Of a stretch of DNA of 64,000 bases, positions 1 through 7,594 are shown one piece after another. Positions within the stretch are counted from its first letter, which is position 1. Each line of letters begins with the position of its first letter. The stretch covers positions 992,001-1,056,000 of the forward strand of contig CP069419.1 in the NCBI GenBank assembly GCA_017569285.1, read 5' to 3'. Below the pieces are notes generated by a model, which worked only from the letters and a program-made list of their open reading frames with translations, had not been told where the DNA came from and searched no databases. The position numbers were made by a program, and so were the translations under genes. This stretch comes from Clostridiales bacterium (GTDB lineage Bacteria > Bacillota > Clostridia > Christensenellales > Aristaeellaceae).

Positions 1-66
1 TGGCTTTTGCAATCATCGATTTGCTGTTACGGAACGCAATATCAAGTTATGGGTGGAAAGGCAAAT

Positions 67-477
67 ATGGAAGACTGTGTGTTTTGCAAAATAGGTTCCG
101 GCGAGATACAGGGACTCAGGATCTGTGAAGATGACGAGGCTCTCGCATTCATGGACATCTCGAATGATTATGACGGACATATTCTTGTTATACCCAAGAA
201 GCACTATCGATATGTGACCGATTGTCCCGAGAATGTGGCTTGTAAGGTTTGGTTCATGGCACAGAAGGTCAGTAAACACCTGATTGAAGACTGCGGTTAC
301 GACGGAGCCGACATCATGTCAGCCAACAGTCCCGTGAGCCAATCACTCCCTCATTTTCATGTACACATAATCCCGAGAAAAATCGGGGATCGACTGGGCA
401 ATCCAGGAGAATGGCCTACGCCAACAGGGGCTAAGGAAGATGTGCGCGTTATGCATGAAAGGCTGAAAATGATCTGA
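67..477 (+). CDS. HIT-family nucleotide hydrolase/transferase
   Basis: A 136-residue histidine triad protein. The family signature HFHVHII is at about residues 96-102, with His96, His98 and His100 forming the triad that attacks the alpha-phosphate of nucleotide substrates. An N-terminal CVFCKI stretch, usual for Hint-type proteins, is present, and the length fits the family. A longer reading from a TTG at 7 is possible, but ATG 67 is preceded by GGAAAGG at good spacing and starts exactly where family similarity starts. The gene is monocistronic as far as the window shows. The exact substrate (AMP-lysine, AMP-NH2 or dinucleoside polyphosphates) cannot be read from sequence. Confidence 0.9.
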   Translation: MEDCVFCKIGSGEIQGLRICEDDEALAFMDISNDYDGHILVIPKKHYRYVTDCPENVACKVWFMAQKVSKHLIEDCGYDGADIMSANSPVSQSLPHFHVHIIPRKIGDRLGNPGEWPTPTGAKEDVRVMHERLKMI

Positions 478-631
478 TATATTCAAGGATGACTGGAAAG
501 AAAAGCATTTTCTTCCCTGTTCATTTCCCTTTGAATGACAAATTCCCGTTTATCAGGATACCTTGGCACGCAAAATCGGAAGTTATACGGGCTAACGGTC
601 ATTGGTTGATGTGAACGAGTCGCCTACAAGG

Positions 632-733
632 GTACGCAGTTTTCAGGTGATCTGCGTACCCTTTTGCGTACCCCTCTGACAAAAAAAGTGCGTACTCCTG
701 GCTTCGAAAAGTGCGTACCCTTGAGGGGTACGC
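632..733. repeat. Cluster of GTACGC/GCGTAC short repeats
   Basis: The hexamer GTACGC or its complement occurs six times in about 100 bases: 632-637, 654-659, 666-671, 690-695, 713-718 and 728-733. A seventh lies at 839-844 inside the tRNA-like sequence. Most copies are extended to GCGTACCC. No ORF here looks like a protein. Iterated short sites next to a tRNA remnant resemble recombinase arm-type binding sites; that is an inference. Confidence 0.6.
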
Positions 734-736
734 AAA

Positions 737-774
737 AAATCCGGTAGGCGTTGATCTTGAACGCCTACCGGATG
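737..774 (-). terminator. Rho-independent terminator, minus strand
   Basis: A perfect 14-bp stem (ATCCGGTAGGCGTT and its complement) with a 7-base loop is followed on the minus strand by TTTTTT. It lies just downstream of the tRNA-Val-like sequence in the same orientation, so it would terminate that transcript. Confidence 0.75.
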
Positions 775-776
775 TG

Positions 777-855
777 TGGTGGTGACAGTTGGACTCGAAC
801 CAACGACCCCATCGATGTGAACGATGTGCTCCGCCCAGGCGTACGAGTTGTCAAA
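777..855 (-). tRNA. tRNA-Val(CAC)-like gene, degraded 5' part (probable pseudo-tRNA)
   Basis: Read on the minus strand, the 3' part is canonical: anticodon stem CATCG/CGATG around loop TTCACAT (anticodon CAC), T-arm GTTGG-TTCGAGT-CCAAC, acceptor strand TGTCACC and encoded ACCA. The 5' part is not. The acceptor strand reads TTTGACA instead of GGTGACA, so two pairs are lost, and the D-arm is replaced by a GC-rich stretch that carries a GCGTAC repeat and lacks the GG of the D-loop. It is either a tRNA whose 5' end was overwritten or an attachment-site scar left by an integrated element. Confidence 0.55.
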
Positions 856-920
856 CGAATCCAGATGAGTGGACACTCTTCTGTAGCCCTTGAAATATGG
901 GCTTTTTTCATTTTTTTGGG

Positions 921-1025
921 GTGTTCACCGGAGGGGTGTTCAGGGGTGTTCAAAGGGGTGTTCACGAAGATGAACACGGGGGTGTTCAAGGGTGTTCAGG
1001 GGGTGTTTACGATCAGAGGTGTTCA
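921..1025. repeat. Cluster of GTGTTCA short repeats
   Basis: GTGTTCA occurs as seven direct copies at 921, 936, 946, 958, 982, 992 and 1019. There is one inverted copy (TGAACAC at 971) and one variant (GTGTTTA at 1003). Most are preceded by GGG. Translations of the region are simple repeats and not believable proteins. The layout mirrors the GTACGC cluster on the other side of the tRNA-like sequence. Confidence 0.6.
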
Positions 1026-1052
1026 TTCTTCTTTGTCTTGTCAAGGGCATTC

Positions 1053-1415
1053 TCAACAGACTTGAATTTGGCGACGTATCAAAACGCCTTTCATATACTG
1101 CGTTTCATTATGGGTTTTATATACTTCCATTTTTTCCTCTTCTGTACAGCCAATCAGTATCTTGATCTCAGAGTCTCGCTTCATCAAATCGACAATGCAC
1201 ATGATGGCATCAACTGTTTTCTTACCGCTGCCGACCCATACGTCAATTCCTGCTCCATCCATAGAGGAAGTATCTCTCAGGTAACCGTAGTCAACGCGAT
1301 ATATGAAATCCGGAAATCTTGGATGGGCAGATCCTTTTGGTCTGTCGATTACAATTTCGGATGTGTTCACCAACTCATCTAACGCATTCCAAAAATCCTC
1401 ATTATAATCATTCAC
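1053..1415 (-). CDS. Inorganic pyrophosphatase-like small protein
   Basis: A 120-residue protein with the pattern of short clostridial proteins annotated in the soluble inorganic pyrophosphatase family: an IDRPKGSAHPRFPDFIYRVD-like N-terminal strand, YGYL, then a DGAGIDVWVG segment that parallels the acidic metal-binding DGDxxDV motif of the family. It is much shorter than classical PPases (about 175 residues), so full activity is uncertain. The start is GTG at 1415, with GGAGG about 8 bases upstream. It could hydrolyse pyrophosphate or a related phosphoanhydride. Confidence 0.65.
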   Translation of the reverse strand: MNDYNEDFWNALDELVNTSEIVIDRPKGSAHPRFPDFIYRVDYGYLRDTSSMDGAGIDVWVGSGKKTVDAIMCIVDLMKRDSEIKILIGCTEEEKMEVYKTHNETQYMKGVLIRRQIQVC

Positions 1416-1523
1416 CTTGTTTTCCTCCGCGAAAATCCGAATTATCGATAATCATATAACTCAAAAGATAATGTCTGAATGAGATTCCCATTATCGTCTT
1501 CCTAAAAACAGAAATTGTTTTCT

Positions 1524-1844
1524 TTACTTCCGGATAAACTTCCCGTCCGTTCCGAGATCTTCCGATATGTATCTTTCCGCATGCATGTGGAGATCGTATT
1601 TCTCCCTCAGCGCGGCGATCGCGGCCATCATGGGCGTCGCGTGGTGGATATCAATTGCGGCTTGGTCGGTCCAGGAATCCACCAGCAGGATTGTGTCCGG
1701 GTCATTCACAGGCTGGAAATACTCGTACCGTAGATTGCCCGGCTCCTGCCGGATCTGCGCCGCGGTGCCGGACGCTTCCATTTCTTCCGCAAAGGCTTTG
1801 GCTGCCCCGGGTTTTCCCGTATAGTAAAGGTTCAGTGTAATCAT
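1524..1844 (-). CDS. ABM-domain quinol monooxygenase-like protein
   Basis: A 106-residue single-domain protein with the antibiotic biosynthesis monooxygenase (ABM) ferredoxin-like fold pattern: an N-terminal strand MITLNLYYTG, a helix, the RYEYFQPVNDPDTILLVDSW strand pair, and the helix carrying HHATP followed by MMAAIAALREKY. Family members oxidise quinols or small aromatics, or bind haem, without a cofactor. The gene stands alone between a pyrophosphatase-like gene and the mannanase cluster. Substrate unknown. Confidence 0.8.
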   Translation of the reverse strand: MITLNLYYTGKPGAAKAFAEEMEASGTAAQIRQEPGNLRYEYFQPVNDPDTILLVDSWTDQAAIDIHHATPMMAAIAALREKYDLHMHAERYISEDLGTDGKFIRK

Positions 1845-2018
1845 ATTTCCCTCCGGATTCAGGTCGGCGCGGAGCCTGCTGTTCAGTTTCCTCTGTATTC
1901 ACATTCTTGTTTCTTTTATTGTAACTGATTCCGGGCAGATGATCAATGACCCGCGGGATTTCCCCGCGGGTCATTGTTTTTGCTGTTTGCTGCGGATGCA
2001 GGAATGATGCGGTTGATT

Positions 2019-2984
2019 TCAGTACAGTACCGGCAGCCGGTCTTTGGTTACCGCGTAGGGATGGCTGTAGACAGCCTTCAGGGTCGGAAAATCCGTAAAA
2101 TCTTCCCGCAGGCAGAATATTCCGGACCAGGCCATAAAGCTGACCCAGCCGGTTTTGTCCTGTTCCACGGCGGAGATGTCCGGCAGCGACCCGATCTCCC
2201 CGATCAGGGTAATCTTTTCCGCAGGAGTGATTTTCCGCAGTTCCTCCCATTTATCATGGTGGTTTGTGTGGCTGTGTGCCGGCGGATACGTGTCCCTTGA
2301 GATAATGTCCACCACGTCGTCCCCGGGATAGCCTTCCGGCAGCGGGGAATTCCACACCCAGATCAGGTTGTTCAGCCCGTGGACCCCGGTAAACCGTTCA
2401 TACATCATCCGGTACAGCCGGGCGGCGGTTTCCGGGCCTTTGCTTCCCCACCAGAACCATTTGCCTTCGCTCTCATGGAACGGCCGCCACAGGATCGGCA
2501 CCTGCCGGTCGCAGAACGGCCGCAGGATTCCGGCCATGGTATCCATGTCGGAAATAAGGGCCCGGTTTTCCGGCGTTCCTTCCGCCAGCGCCCAGTCCGC
2601 GTCAAAACCCGTGTTCTCCGTAAAGAAGGATTTCCCATGTCCGCCCAGCGGGGAAAACCAATGCCAGGTAAAGGTGATCAGGCCCTTCTGCTCCGCCCAC
2701 TCCCACGCGCGTTTCAGGGTGCCGTAATTGTTCTGCACCTCCGTCATGCACGCCTCATCCGTCTCCAGGTAATTGATGTTGGGCGAGTATGCGAGCAGCT
2801 CAAATCCCAGCAGGGCGGGCTGCCTGCCGGTGATCTTTTCGATATGGTGCAGTTCTTCCTGCTCCATCGTCTGGGTATGCTGCCCGGTCAGGATGCCCTT
2901 TCCGGCAAGGCCGGCCAGGTATTCCATCACCCGGTGCACGCAGGGCAGCGCGTTCAGGTTGGCGGGGGTTTTACAGTATTCCAT
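2019..2984 (-). CDS. GH26 family beta-mannanase, apparently cytoplasmic
   Basis: A 321-residue glycoside hydrolase of family 26. The acid/base motif WRPFHESEG (Glu about 171) and the nucleophile motif IGEIG (Glu about 263) are present, with the aromatic subsite run KWFWWG after the acid/base. The N-terminal GQHTQ segment is typical of GH26. There is no signal peptide, so the enzyme probably acts inside the cell on imported manno-oligosaccharides, unlike most secreted mannanases. It is the last gene of a minus-strand set with RidA, ATP-grasp and esterase genes. Nothing else in the set is sugar-specific, so a shared pathway is not shown. Confidence 0.85.
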   Translation of the reverse strand: MEYCKTPANLNALPCVHRVMEYLAGLAGKGILTGQHTQTMEQEELHHIEKITGRQPALLGFELLAYSPNINYLETDEACMTEVQNNYGTLKRAWEWAEQKGLITFTWHWFSPLGGHGKSFFTENTGFDADWALAEGTPENRALISDMDTMAGILRPFCDRQVPILWRPFHESEGKWFWWGSKGPETAARLYRMMYERFTGVHGLNNLIWVWNSPLPEGYPGDDVVDIISRDTYPPAHSHTNHHDKWEELRKITPAEKITLIGEIGSLPDISAVEQDKTGWVSFMAWSGIFCLREDFTDFPTLKAVYSHPYAVTKDRLPVLY

Positions 2985-3038
2985 CGGGATTTACGCTTTC
3001 CGGAATCCAGGTTCCGTTTTTTATTTACCGGTCATGCG

Positions 3039-3416
3039 TTACTTTGCCGCGACCACTTCAATCTCAACCAGTCCGCCCTTCGGCAGTCCTGCGACTTCCA
3101 CGCAGGACCGGGCGGGCTTGTGATCGCCGAAGAAATCGGCGTAGATCGCGTTCACTGCCGCAAAATCGGACATGTTCTTCAGGTATACCACCGTTTTGAT
3201 CACGTCGGTTTTCTGCAATCCCGCTTCCTCCAGGATGGCCCGGATATTCTGCAGGGACTGTTTTGCCTGGGCCTCAATTCCTTCCGGCAGGATACCGGTC
3301 TCCGGTTCCAGGCCCAGCTGGCCGGAGGTAAAAAGCATATTGCCGGCCATGATGGCCTGGGAATACGGCCCGATCGCCGCGGGTGCTTTCTGGGTGCTGA
3401 TGATTCTGTTCGCCAT
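3039..3416 (-). CDS. ridA: RidA (YjgF/YER057c) family enamine/imine deaminase
   Basis: A 125-residue RidA protein. Family landmarks are IGPYSQA near residue 14, the FTSGQLG strand, and the C-terminal ARSCVEVAGLPKGGLVEIE block, whose Arg binds the substrate carboxylate and whose Glu activates water. RidA hydrolyses reactive enamine/imine intermediates made by PLP enzymes. The start is set by GGAGGG about 9 bases before ATG 3416; the 29 residues readable upstream have no family counterpart. It lies 43 bases after the ATP-grasp gene and is probably cotranscribed with it. Confidence 0.92.
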   Translation of the reverse strand: MANRIISTQKAPAAIGPYSQAIMAGNMLFTSGQLGLEPETGILPEGIEAQAKQSLQNIRAILEEAGLQKTDVIKTVVYLKNMSDFAAVNAIYADFFGDHKPARSCVEVAGLPKGGLVEIEVVAAK

Positions 3417-3459
3417 GATTGGTTTCCCTCCCTGTTCGTCTGTCTGCTTTTCCGGGCCG

Positions 3460-4644
3460 TCAGGCTCCCTGCACAAAATCAATGAAAGCCTGGGCCTCCT
3501 CAAATGTCTCCAGCCGGGCCGTATACATATACCGGCCCATCTGCGGCCAGTTCATCGGCGGCATTTCCTCCTGCATCATCATCCGGCTGCCGTAGGCCGC
3601 CATAATTTCCTCATGCGTATGGGCGTAGGAATGGCCGTCCTTCCGGCTGGCATATACGCAGTAATAGTGCTTCTCCGCTTCCGGCAGGCCGCGCGTGTCC
3701 CCGGTCACCATGTTCGCGTAAATCTGGTACACGTCCGTGGAATGCGCAAAGTCCATCATGTCGGGGGTATATCCGCCGGCCGGGCGCATGTTCACTTCCA
3801 GGGCCGCAAAGTCGCCTTTCTTCCCGAGTCCTTTCCGGCCTTTCGTCAGGCGGAAGAACTCCAGGTGGACAAACCGCCGGTCCACGCCGAACGCTTTCAC
3901 GGTTTTCCGTCCCAGCGTCCGTAGCTGCTCCGGCACTTCCGGGCAGGTGTAATATTTCAGGTCCAGGTCCTTGTTTACAATATCCATCACCGGCGGCCAC
4001 CAGGTCATGCTTTCAAACAGCGGCTCGCACCGGGAATCCAGGATGGCGTCATAGGAGCAGATATCCCCTTCGATAAACTCCTCCATCACATAGGGAACCT
4101 TCGGGAGATGCCCGTAGAATTCCCGGAGTTCCGCGTCGTTGTGCAGTTTCCAGGTGTCCGTTGCGCCGACACCGATATTCGGCTTCACGATCAGGGGATA
4201 CCCCACCGTCTCCGCAAACGCGAGCCCCGCTTCCACCGTGGAAACCACATGCTGGCGTGCTGTGGGAATCCCGGCGTCCAGGAACAGCTGTTTCATCAGG
4301 GATTTTTCCTTGATGAACCGGATCCGGTCGGACCGGATCCCGGTGGTGACGTTGAAATCGGTCCGCAGCCGTGCATCCTGTTCCAGCCAGTATTCGTTCA
4401 TGGATTCAATCCAGTCGATCTTTCCGTACCGGAAGGCGAAGAACGCGACGGCACGGTATACCTGGTCGTAATCCTCCAGGCTGTCCACCCGGTAGTATTC
4501 GGTCAGTGCCGCCTTCAGCGGGGCTTCCAGCCCGTCGTACGGCGCGTCCCCGATGCCCAGCACATTCACGCCGTTCCGGTGCAGCCGGTCGCAGAACTGC
4601 CAGTAGGTATGCGGAAAATGCGGCGAGATAAAAACAAAATTCAT
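3460..4644 (-). CDS. ATP-grasp domain ligase-like protein
   Basis: A 394-residue protein with ATP-grasp organisation: an N-terminal Rossmann-like preATP domain (FVFISPHFPHTYWQFCDRL), the central DRIRFIKEKSLMKQLFLDAG helix, the ATP-clamp strand YPLIVKPNIGVGATDTWK, and a C-terminal EVNMRPAGGYTPDMM segment in which Glu and Asn are the usual Mg-binding residues. Members join a carboxylate to an amine or thiol using ATP. It lies 33 bases after the esterase gene and ahead of RidA on the same strand. The substrate is unknown; the esterase neighbour could process the same metabolite. Confidence 0.85.
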   Translation of the reverse strand: MNFVFISPHFPHTYWQFCDRLHRNGVNVLGIGDAPYDGLEAPLKAALTEYYRVDSLEDYDQVYRAVAFFAFRYGKIDWIESMNEYWLEQDARLRTDFNVTTGIRSDRIRFIKEKSLMKQLFLDAGIPTARQHVVSTVEAGLAFAETVGYPLIVKPNIGVGATDTWKLHNDAELREFYGHLPKVPYVMEEFIEGDICSYDAILDSRCEPLFESMTWWPPVMDIVNKDLDLKYYTCPEVPEQLRTLGRKTVKAFGVDRRFVHLEFFRLTKGRKGLGKKGDFAALEVNMRPAGGYTPDMMDFAHSTDVYQIYANMVTGDTRGLPEAEKHYYCVYASRKDGHSYAHTHEEIMAAYGSRMMMQEEMPPMNWPQMGRYMYTARLETFEEAQAFIDFVQGA

Positions 4645-4677
4645 GGAATCACTCCCTGTCTGTCCGGTCCTGTTCGT

Positions 4678-5427
4678 TCAGTCATTCCACGGGAAATCCA
4701 GGAGAAACGGCAGGAAATACCGCATCTGCCGGAACCACCAGGGCCAGTCATGGTTCACGTCATTCCCCCAGAAATCGCACCACGCGTGGATGTCTTTCTC
4801 CCGGAAGATATGTTCGAGGTTTTTCAGCGTGCGTACGCCGTCCTCTTCCCACGCACCCTGCCCGCAGCACAGGATCATCTTCCGCTCGTTGTACATCTGG
4901 ATCCATGGATGGTCCGCAGGCATATTGGGCAGAAACTGCTCCGGTGAATTGTCATACAGGGTCGGATTCATCCATCCGTCAAAGAAATACCCGGCATCAT
5001 AAACACCGGACAGCGCAATCATACCCCGGAACAGGTCCGGGCGGCGCAGGAAGGTAATCACGGCGTGGTCTGCGCCCATCGAAAATCCGGTCACTGCCGG
5101 TGTCCGCGGATTCCGCTCATGGATCAGCGGGATCACTTCGTCCGTAATATAGTGGAAATACTGTTCCTGCCGCGCGGCGCGGAAGTCGTTGTCCCACCCC
5201 TTCGGCGACCAGCTTTCCCTGTCCACGGTATCCACCACAAACAGCTGGATCCGGTTGTTCTCGATAAAATCCGCCAGCTGGTGGATCATCCCGAAATCCT
5301 CATAGTTATGGCACATGGAATCCTGTGTCGGAAATGAGAGAAACGGAATTCCGCCCTGGCCGTAAATCATAATATGCATTTCACGGTTCAGGCACCGGCT
5401 GTAATGCGTGATTTCCTCCCGGTTCAT
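4678..5427 (-). CDS. Alpha/beta-hydrolase esterase (COG4947-like)
   Basis: A 249-residue alpha/beta hydrolase. The nucleophile elbow GFSMGAD (Ser near residue 116) and a C-terminal NHDWPWW, which would supply the catalytic His, are visible. The SFPTQDSMCHNYEDFGM segment resembles the oxyanion region of esterase-D-like cytoplasmic esterases. No signal peptide. The start at 5427 is preferred because AAGGAAG lies about 6 bases upstream; an ATG 6 bases earlier would touch the ribosome binding site. It is the first gene of the minus-strand set with the ATP-grasp enzyme, RidA and mannanase. Confidence 0.82.
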   Translation of the reverse strand: MNREEITHYSRCLNREMHIMIYGQGGIPFLSFPTQDSMCHNYEDFGMIHQLADFIENNRIQLFVVDTVDRESWSPKGWDNDFRAARQEQYFHYITDEVIPLIHERNPRTPAVTGFSMGADHAVITFLRRPDLFRGMIALSGVYDAGYFFDGWMNPTLYDNSPEQFLPNMPADHPWIQMYNERKMILCCGQGAWEEDGVRTLKNLEHIFREKDIHAWCDFWGNDVNHDWPWWFRQMRYFLPFLLDFPWND

Positions 5428-5672
5428 ACCCATCTTCCTTTCTGCCGCCAAAGACACGGGTATTATGCCACGCGGAGAGGCTCCGGTCAATGTCTCAGAT
5501 CATATACATATCCCAGCTGCCGGCCGGGTAGTTCCGGCACTCCTCCGCCAGGGAAGCAAGCGTCCGGAGGTGGCTCAAAAACCCTGCCCTGTACCGACAC
5601 GGCGGTTTTATGGTATGATGGAAAAAAGCCGGCAGGCTGCCCTGCCATGAATATCTGAAAAGGAAGCCGATC

Positions 5673-6347
5673 ATGAATCCGATGCGCATTTTTCCAATCA
5701 GGCAAATCCGGTCAGTCCTCCTGCTGGTGCTGGCCCTGCTCCTGTGTGGGTTTCCGGCGGCAGAGGCCTCCGCCCAGCTTCCCACAGATATCCGTGCGCA
5801 GTTCGGCGGTATCGAAATCATCGGCACCGCATACTGGGATACACCCGGCAGCACCTGGTTTGTCCTCATCCGCACCCCGGACAGGGTTAACCGCCTGCTG
5901 TGCCACACCCTGCAAAACGGAACCTGGACCCAGGAATTTCAGACCGCCGATTCCGTTCCGCAGGGGGAAGGCACCGTCCGGATCCTGTTTTCAGATCGCG
6001 AAAAGGAAATAATCGACGACCAGCCGGTCATCCGGCCGGTCCTGATGATCACGCAGAACGGAACCGGGGAGGATAAATCCCGGGTGATCCGGCAGTATGA
6101 ATTCCTGCGTTCCGCCTCCGGCGAATGGAACCTTGTCCGCGCGTTTTTCCCGGACGGGCCGCTGCGCCTGGAATTCGGTGACGGAATTCTGTCCATTCAG
6201 TTTCCGGATGGCCTGCAGTCCGTTCCCTGGGCATCCGCGCGGGATCTGCGCGGCATATCCCTGGCGGGAATCCCGGAAACCCCGGACCAGGCATTGCAGC
6301 TGATCAGCGAACAGACCAAAAACGGGCTGTCCCGTCAGGATCCGTAA
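5673..6347 (+). CDS. Secreted protein, paralogue of the N-terminal domain encoded at 62191
   Basis: A 224-residue protein with a signal peptide (basic MNPMRIFPIRQIR, then a leucine-rich core ending near AEASA). I do not recognise a named domain. The mature part aligns by eye with the first 225 residues or so of the protein at 62191: LPTDIRAQFGG versus LPAEIREFF; VLIRTPDRVN versus VLIRKANKEN; PVLMITQNGTGED versus PHLSILQHDSGNE; DLRGISLAGIPETPDQA versus DLRYVSLSAIPKTLAEA. This protein lacks the SH3-like repeats of its paralogue. The stop codon lies inside the loop of the downstream terminator. Confidence 0.75.
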   Translation: MNPMRIFPIRQIRSVLLLVLALLLCGFPAAEASAQLPTDIRAQFGGIEIIGTAYWDTPGSTWFVLIRTPDRVNRLLCHTLQNGTWTQEFQTADSVPQGEGTVRILFSDREKEIIDDQPVIRPVLMITQNGTGEDKSRVIRQYEFLRSASGEWNLVRAFFPDGPLRLEFGDGILSIQFPDGLQSVPWASARDLRGISLAGIPETPDQALQLISEQTKNGLSRQDP

Positions 6348-6378
6348 GGATCTTCAGGGACAGCCCGTTCCGTTTTTC
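6321..6378 (+). terminator. Terminator between convergent genes
   Basis: A perfect 13-bp stem (AACGGGCTGTCCC at 6321-6333 with its complement at 6357-6369) is followed by CCGTTTTT. The stop codon of the upstream plus-strand gene is in the loop. The stem could also serve the convergent minus-strand gene, but the T-tract favours the plus strand. Confidence 0.8.
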
Positions 6379-6384
6379 CCGGCT

Positions 6385-7494
6385 TTATTCTTCTTTTACA
6401 TCAAGATATGGAATCACATAGCGGTACATTTCCCCGGAACCGGTACGGAAAAAGTACCGTTCCACATTGCCGTCCCATGCGGTGCATTCGGCACAGTATA
6501 CGCTGTTGATGCCGAACAGCTTCCGGTCGCAGGCCGGCAGCAGCGGATTCAGTGTCCCGGCTTCAGGAACCCCTTCAAAATCCGCCCAGGAATCCCTGAG
6601 CCGCCAGTATGAAACAAACCGGTATGGAATTGCCCACATGCTGTAATCATGTTCCCCGACAAAGAATGTTTCATATGTTTTTCCGTTGACGGTCAGCGAG
6701 CCCACAGGATCTGCGGTGCGGGAGGAGTTTCCGGCAAGTGAAAGGCACGTACATACCATCCGGCTGCCGTAACGTTCCGCCAGCCGGGCCGCCATGTTGG
6801 CGTCACCGGTCAGGGATTTCTGGTGTTCCGTGACACTGCCTTCCACATGGGTAAATCCATAGATTCCCATCACAGTCTGCGGTTCAAGCCGTTCCAGCTC
6901 ATAGATGAAGTTTTCAGTCAGGCAGGTCTCCCGGTAACGGTATCCTTCATCGGTTTCCCCGTTCATGTGGGCCTGCCTCCCCTGTTCGCATGTCAGGGAT
7001 GTCCGGGCGTATTCCTCTGAATCCTGCTTTCCGGCCGCTTCCAGTTCAGCCAGGTATTCCGCGCCGGAAGTTTCATAATCATGTTCGATATCCGTTCCGT
7101 GGAAAACCGTTTCCGGGCAGTGCTGTTTGACGGCCTTGAAAAAATCAAACAGCAGCAGGGCTTCCACCGGGGAGAACTCCAGGTCGTCTTCCCCGTCGGA
7201 CCACAGCCACCGGAGCATCTCATCATCATCCGCCTGCATCCAGGCGTTGAGCATCTGGCCGAATGCATAACTGTATTCAATAAAAAGGTGCCGCGCTCCG
7301 CTTTCGTACAGTTTTTCCCATGCGGAAAGCTCTTTTTCCATGCAGCCGGGATGGTAGTGGTTTTCGCCGTACAGGTAAATCAGGTCCCCGGAATCCGCGT
7401 TCCCCTGTACCGTCTCAGAACCCCCGGAAACGAAAACGCCGCACAGGAAGATCATGCAAAAGAGCAAAACTGCCAGTTTCCTGATGATACTCAT
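6385..7494 (-). CDS. Exported protein with EreA/ChaN-like fold features
   Basis: A 369-residue protein with an N-terminal hydrophobic segment (LAVLLFCMIFLCGVFV) acting as signal peptide or anchor. The core reads YLYGENHYHPGC followed by ARHLFIEYSYAFGQML and a later FHGTDIEHDYETSG. A conserved G-E-x-H motif and acidic/His pairs of this kind occur in the erythromycin-esterase/ChaN superfamily (metal-dependent or haem-binding). The C-terminal part has no recognised counterpart. Enzyme or haem-binding roles are both inference. It converges on the secreted protein at 5673 and is monocistronic. Confidence 0.55.
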   Translation of the reverse strand: MSIIRKLAVLLFCMIFLCGVFVSGGSETVQGNADSGDLIYLYGENHYHPGCMEKELSAWEKLYESGARHLFIEYSYAFGQMLNAWMQADDDEMLRWLWSDGEDDLEFSPVEALLLFDFFKAVKQHCPETVFHGTDIEHDYETSGAEYLAELEAAGKQDSEEYARTSLTCEQGRQAHMNGETDEGYRYRETCLTENFIYELERLEPQTVMGIYGFTHVEGSVTEHQKSLTGDANMAARLAERYGSRMVCTCLSLAGNSSRTADPVGSLTVNGKTYETFFVGEHDYSMWAIPYRFVSYWRLRDSWADFEGVPEAGTLNPLLPACDRKLFGINSVYCAECTAWDGNVERYFFRTGSGEMYRYVIPYLDVKEE

Positions 7495-7594
7495 ATTACC
7501 TCTCCGTGATATCCGCCAGCCGGAGCGGCCGGTAAATCTTTTATAAAATTATATATAGAACATATTGCGGCAGTCAAGCTGCTGATCAGCCGGC

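Noticed and set aside
751-1065. ORF with repeated GVF/GVQ residues across the tRNA-like sequence
   Set aside because: Its sequence is the translation of GTGTTCA repeats and the T-arm of a tRNA; no ribosome binding site and no protein-like composition.
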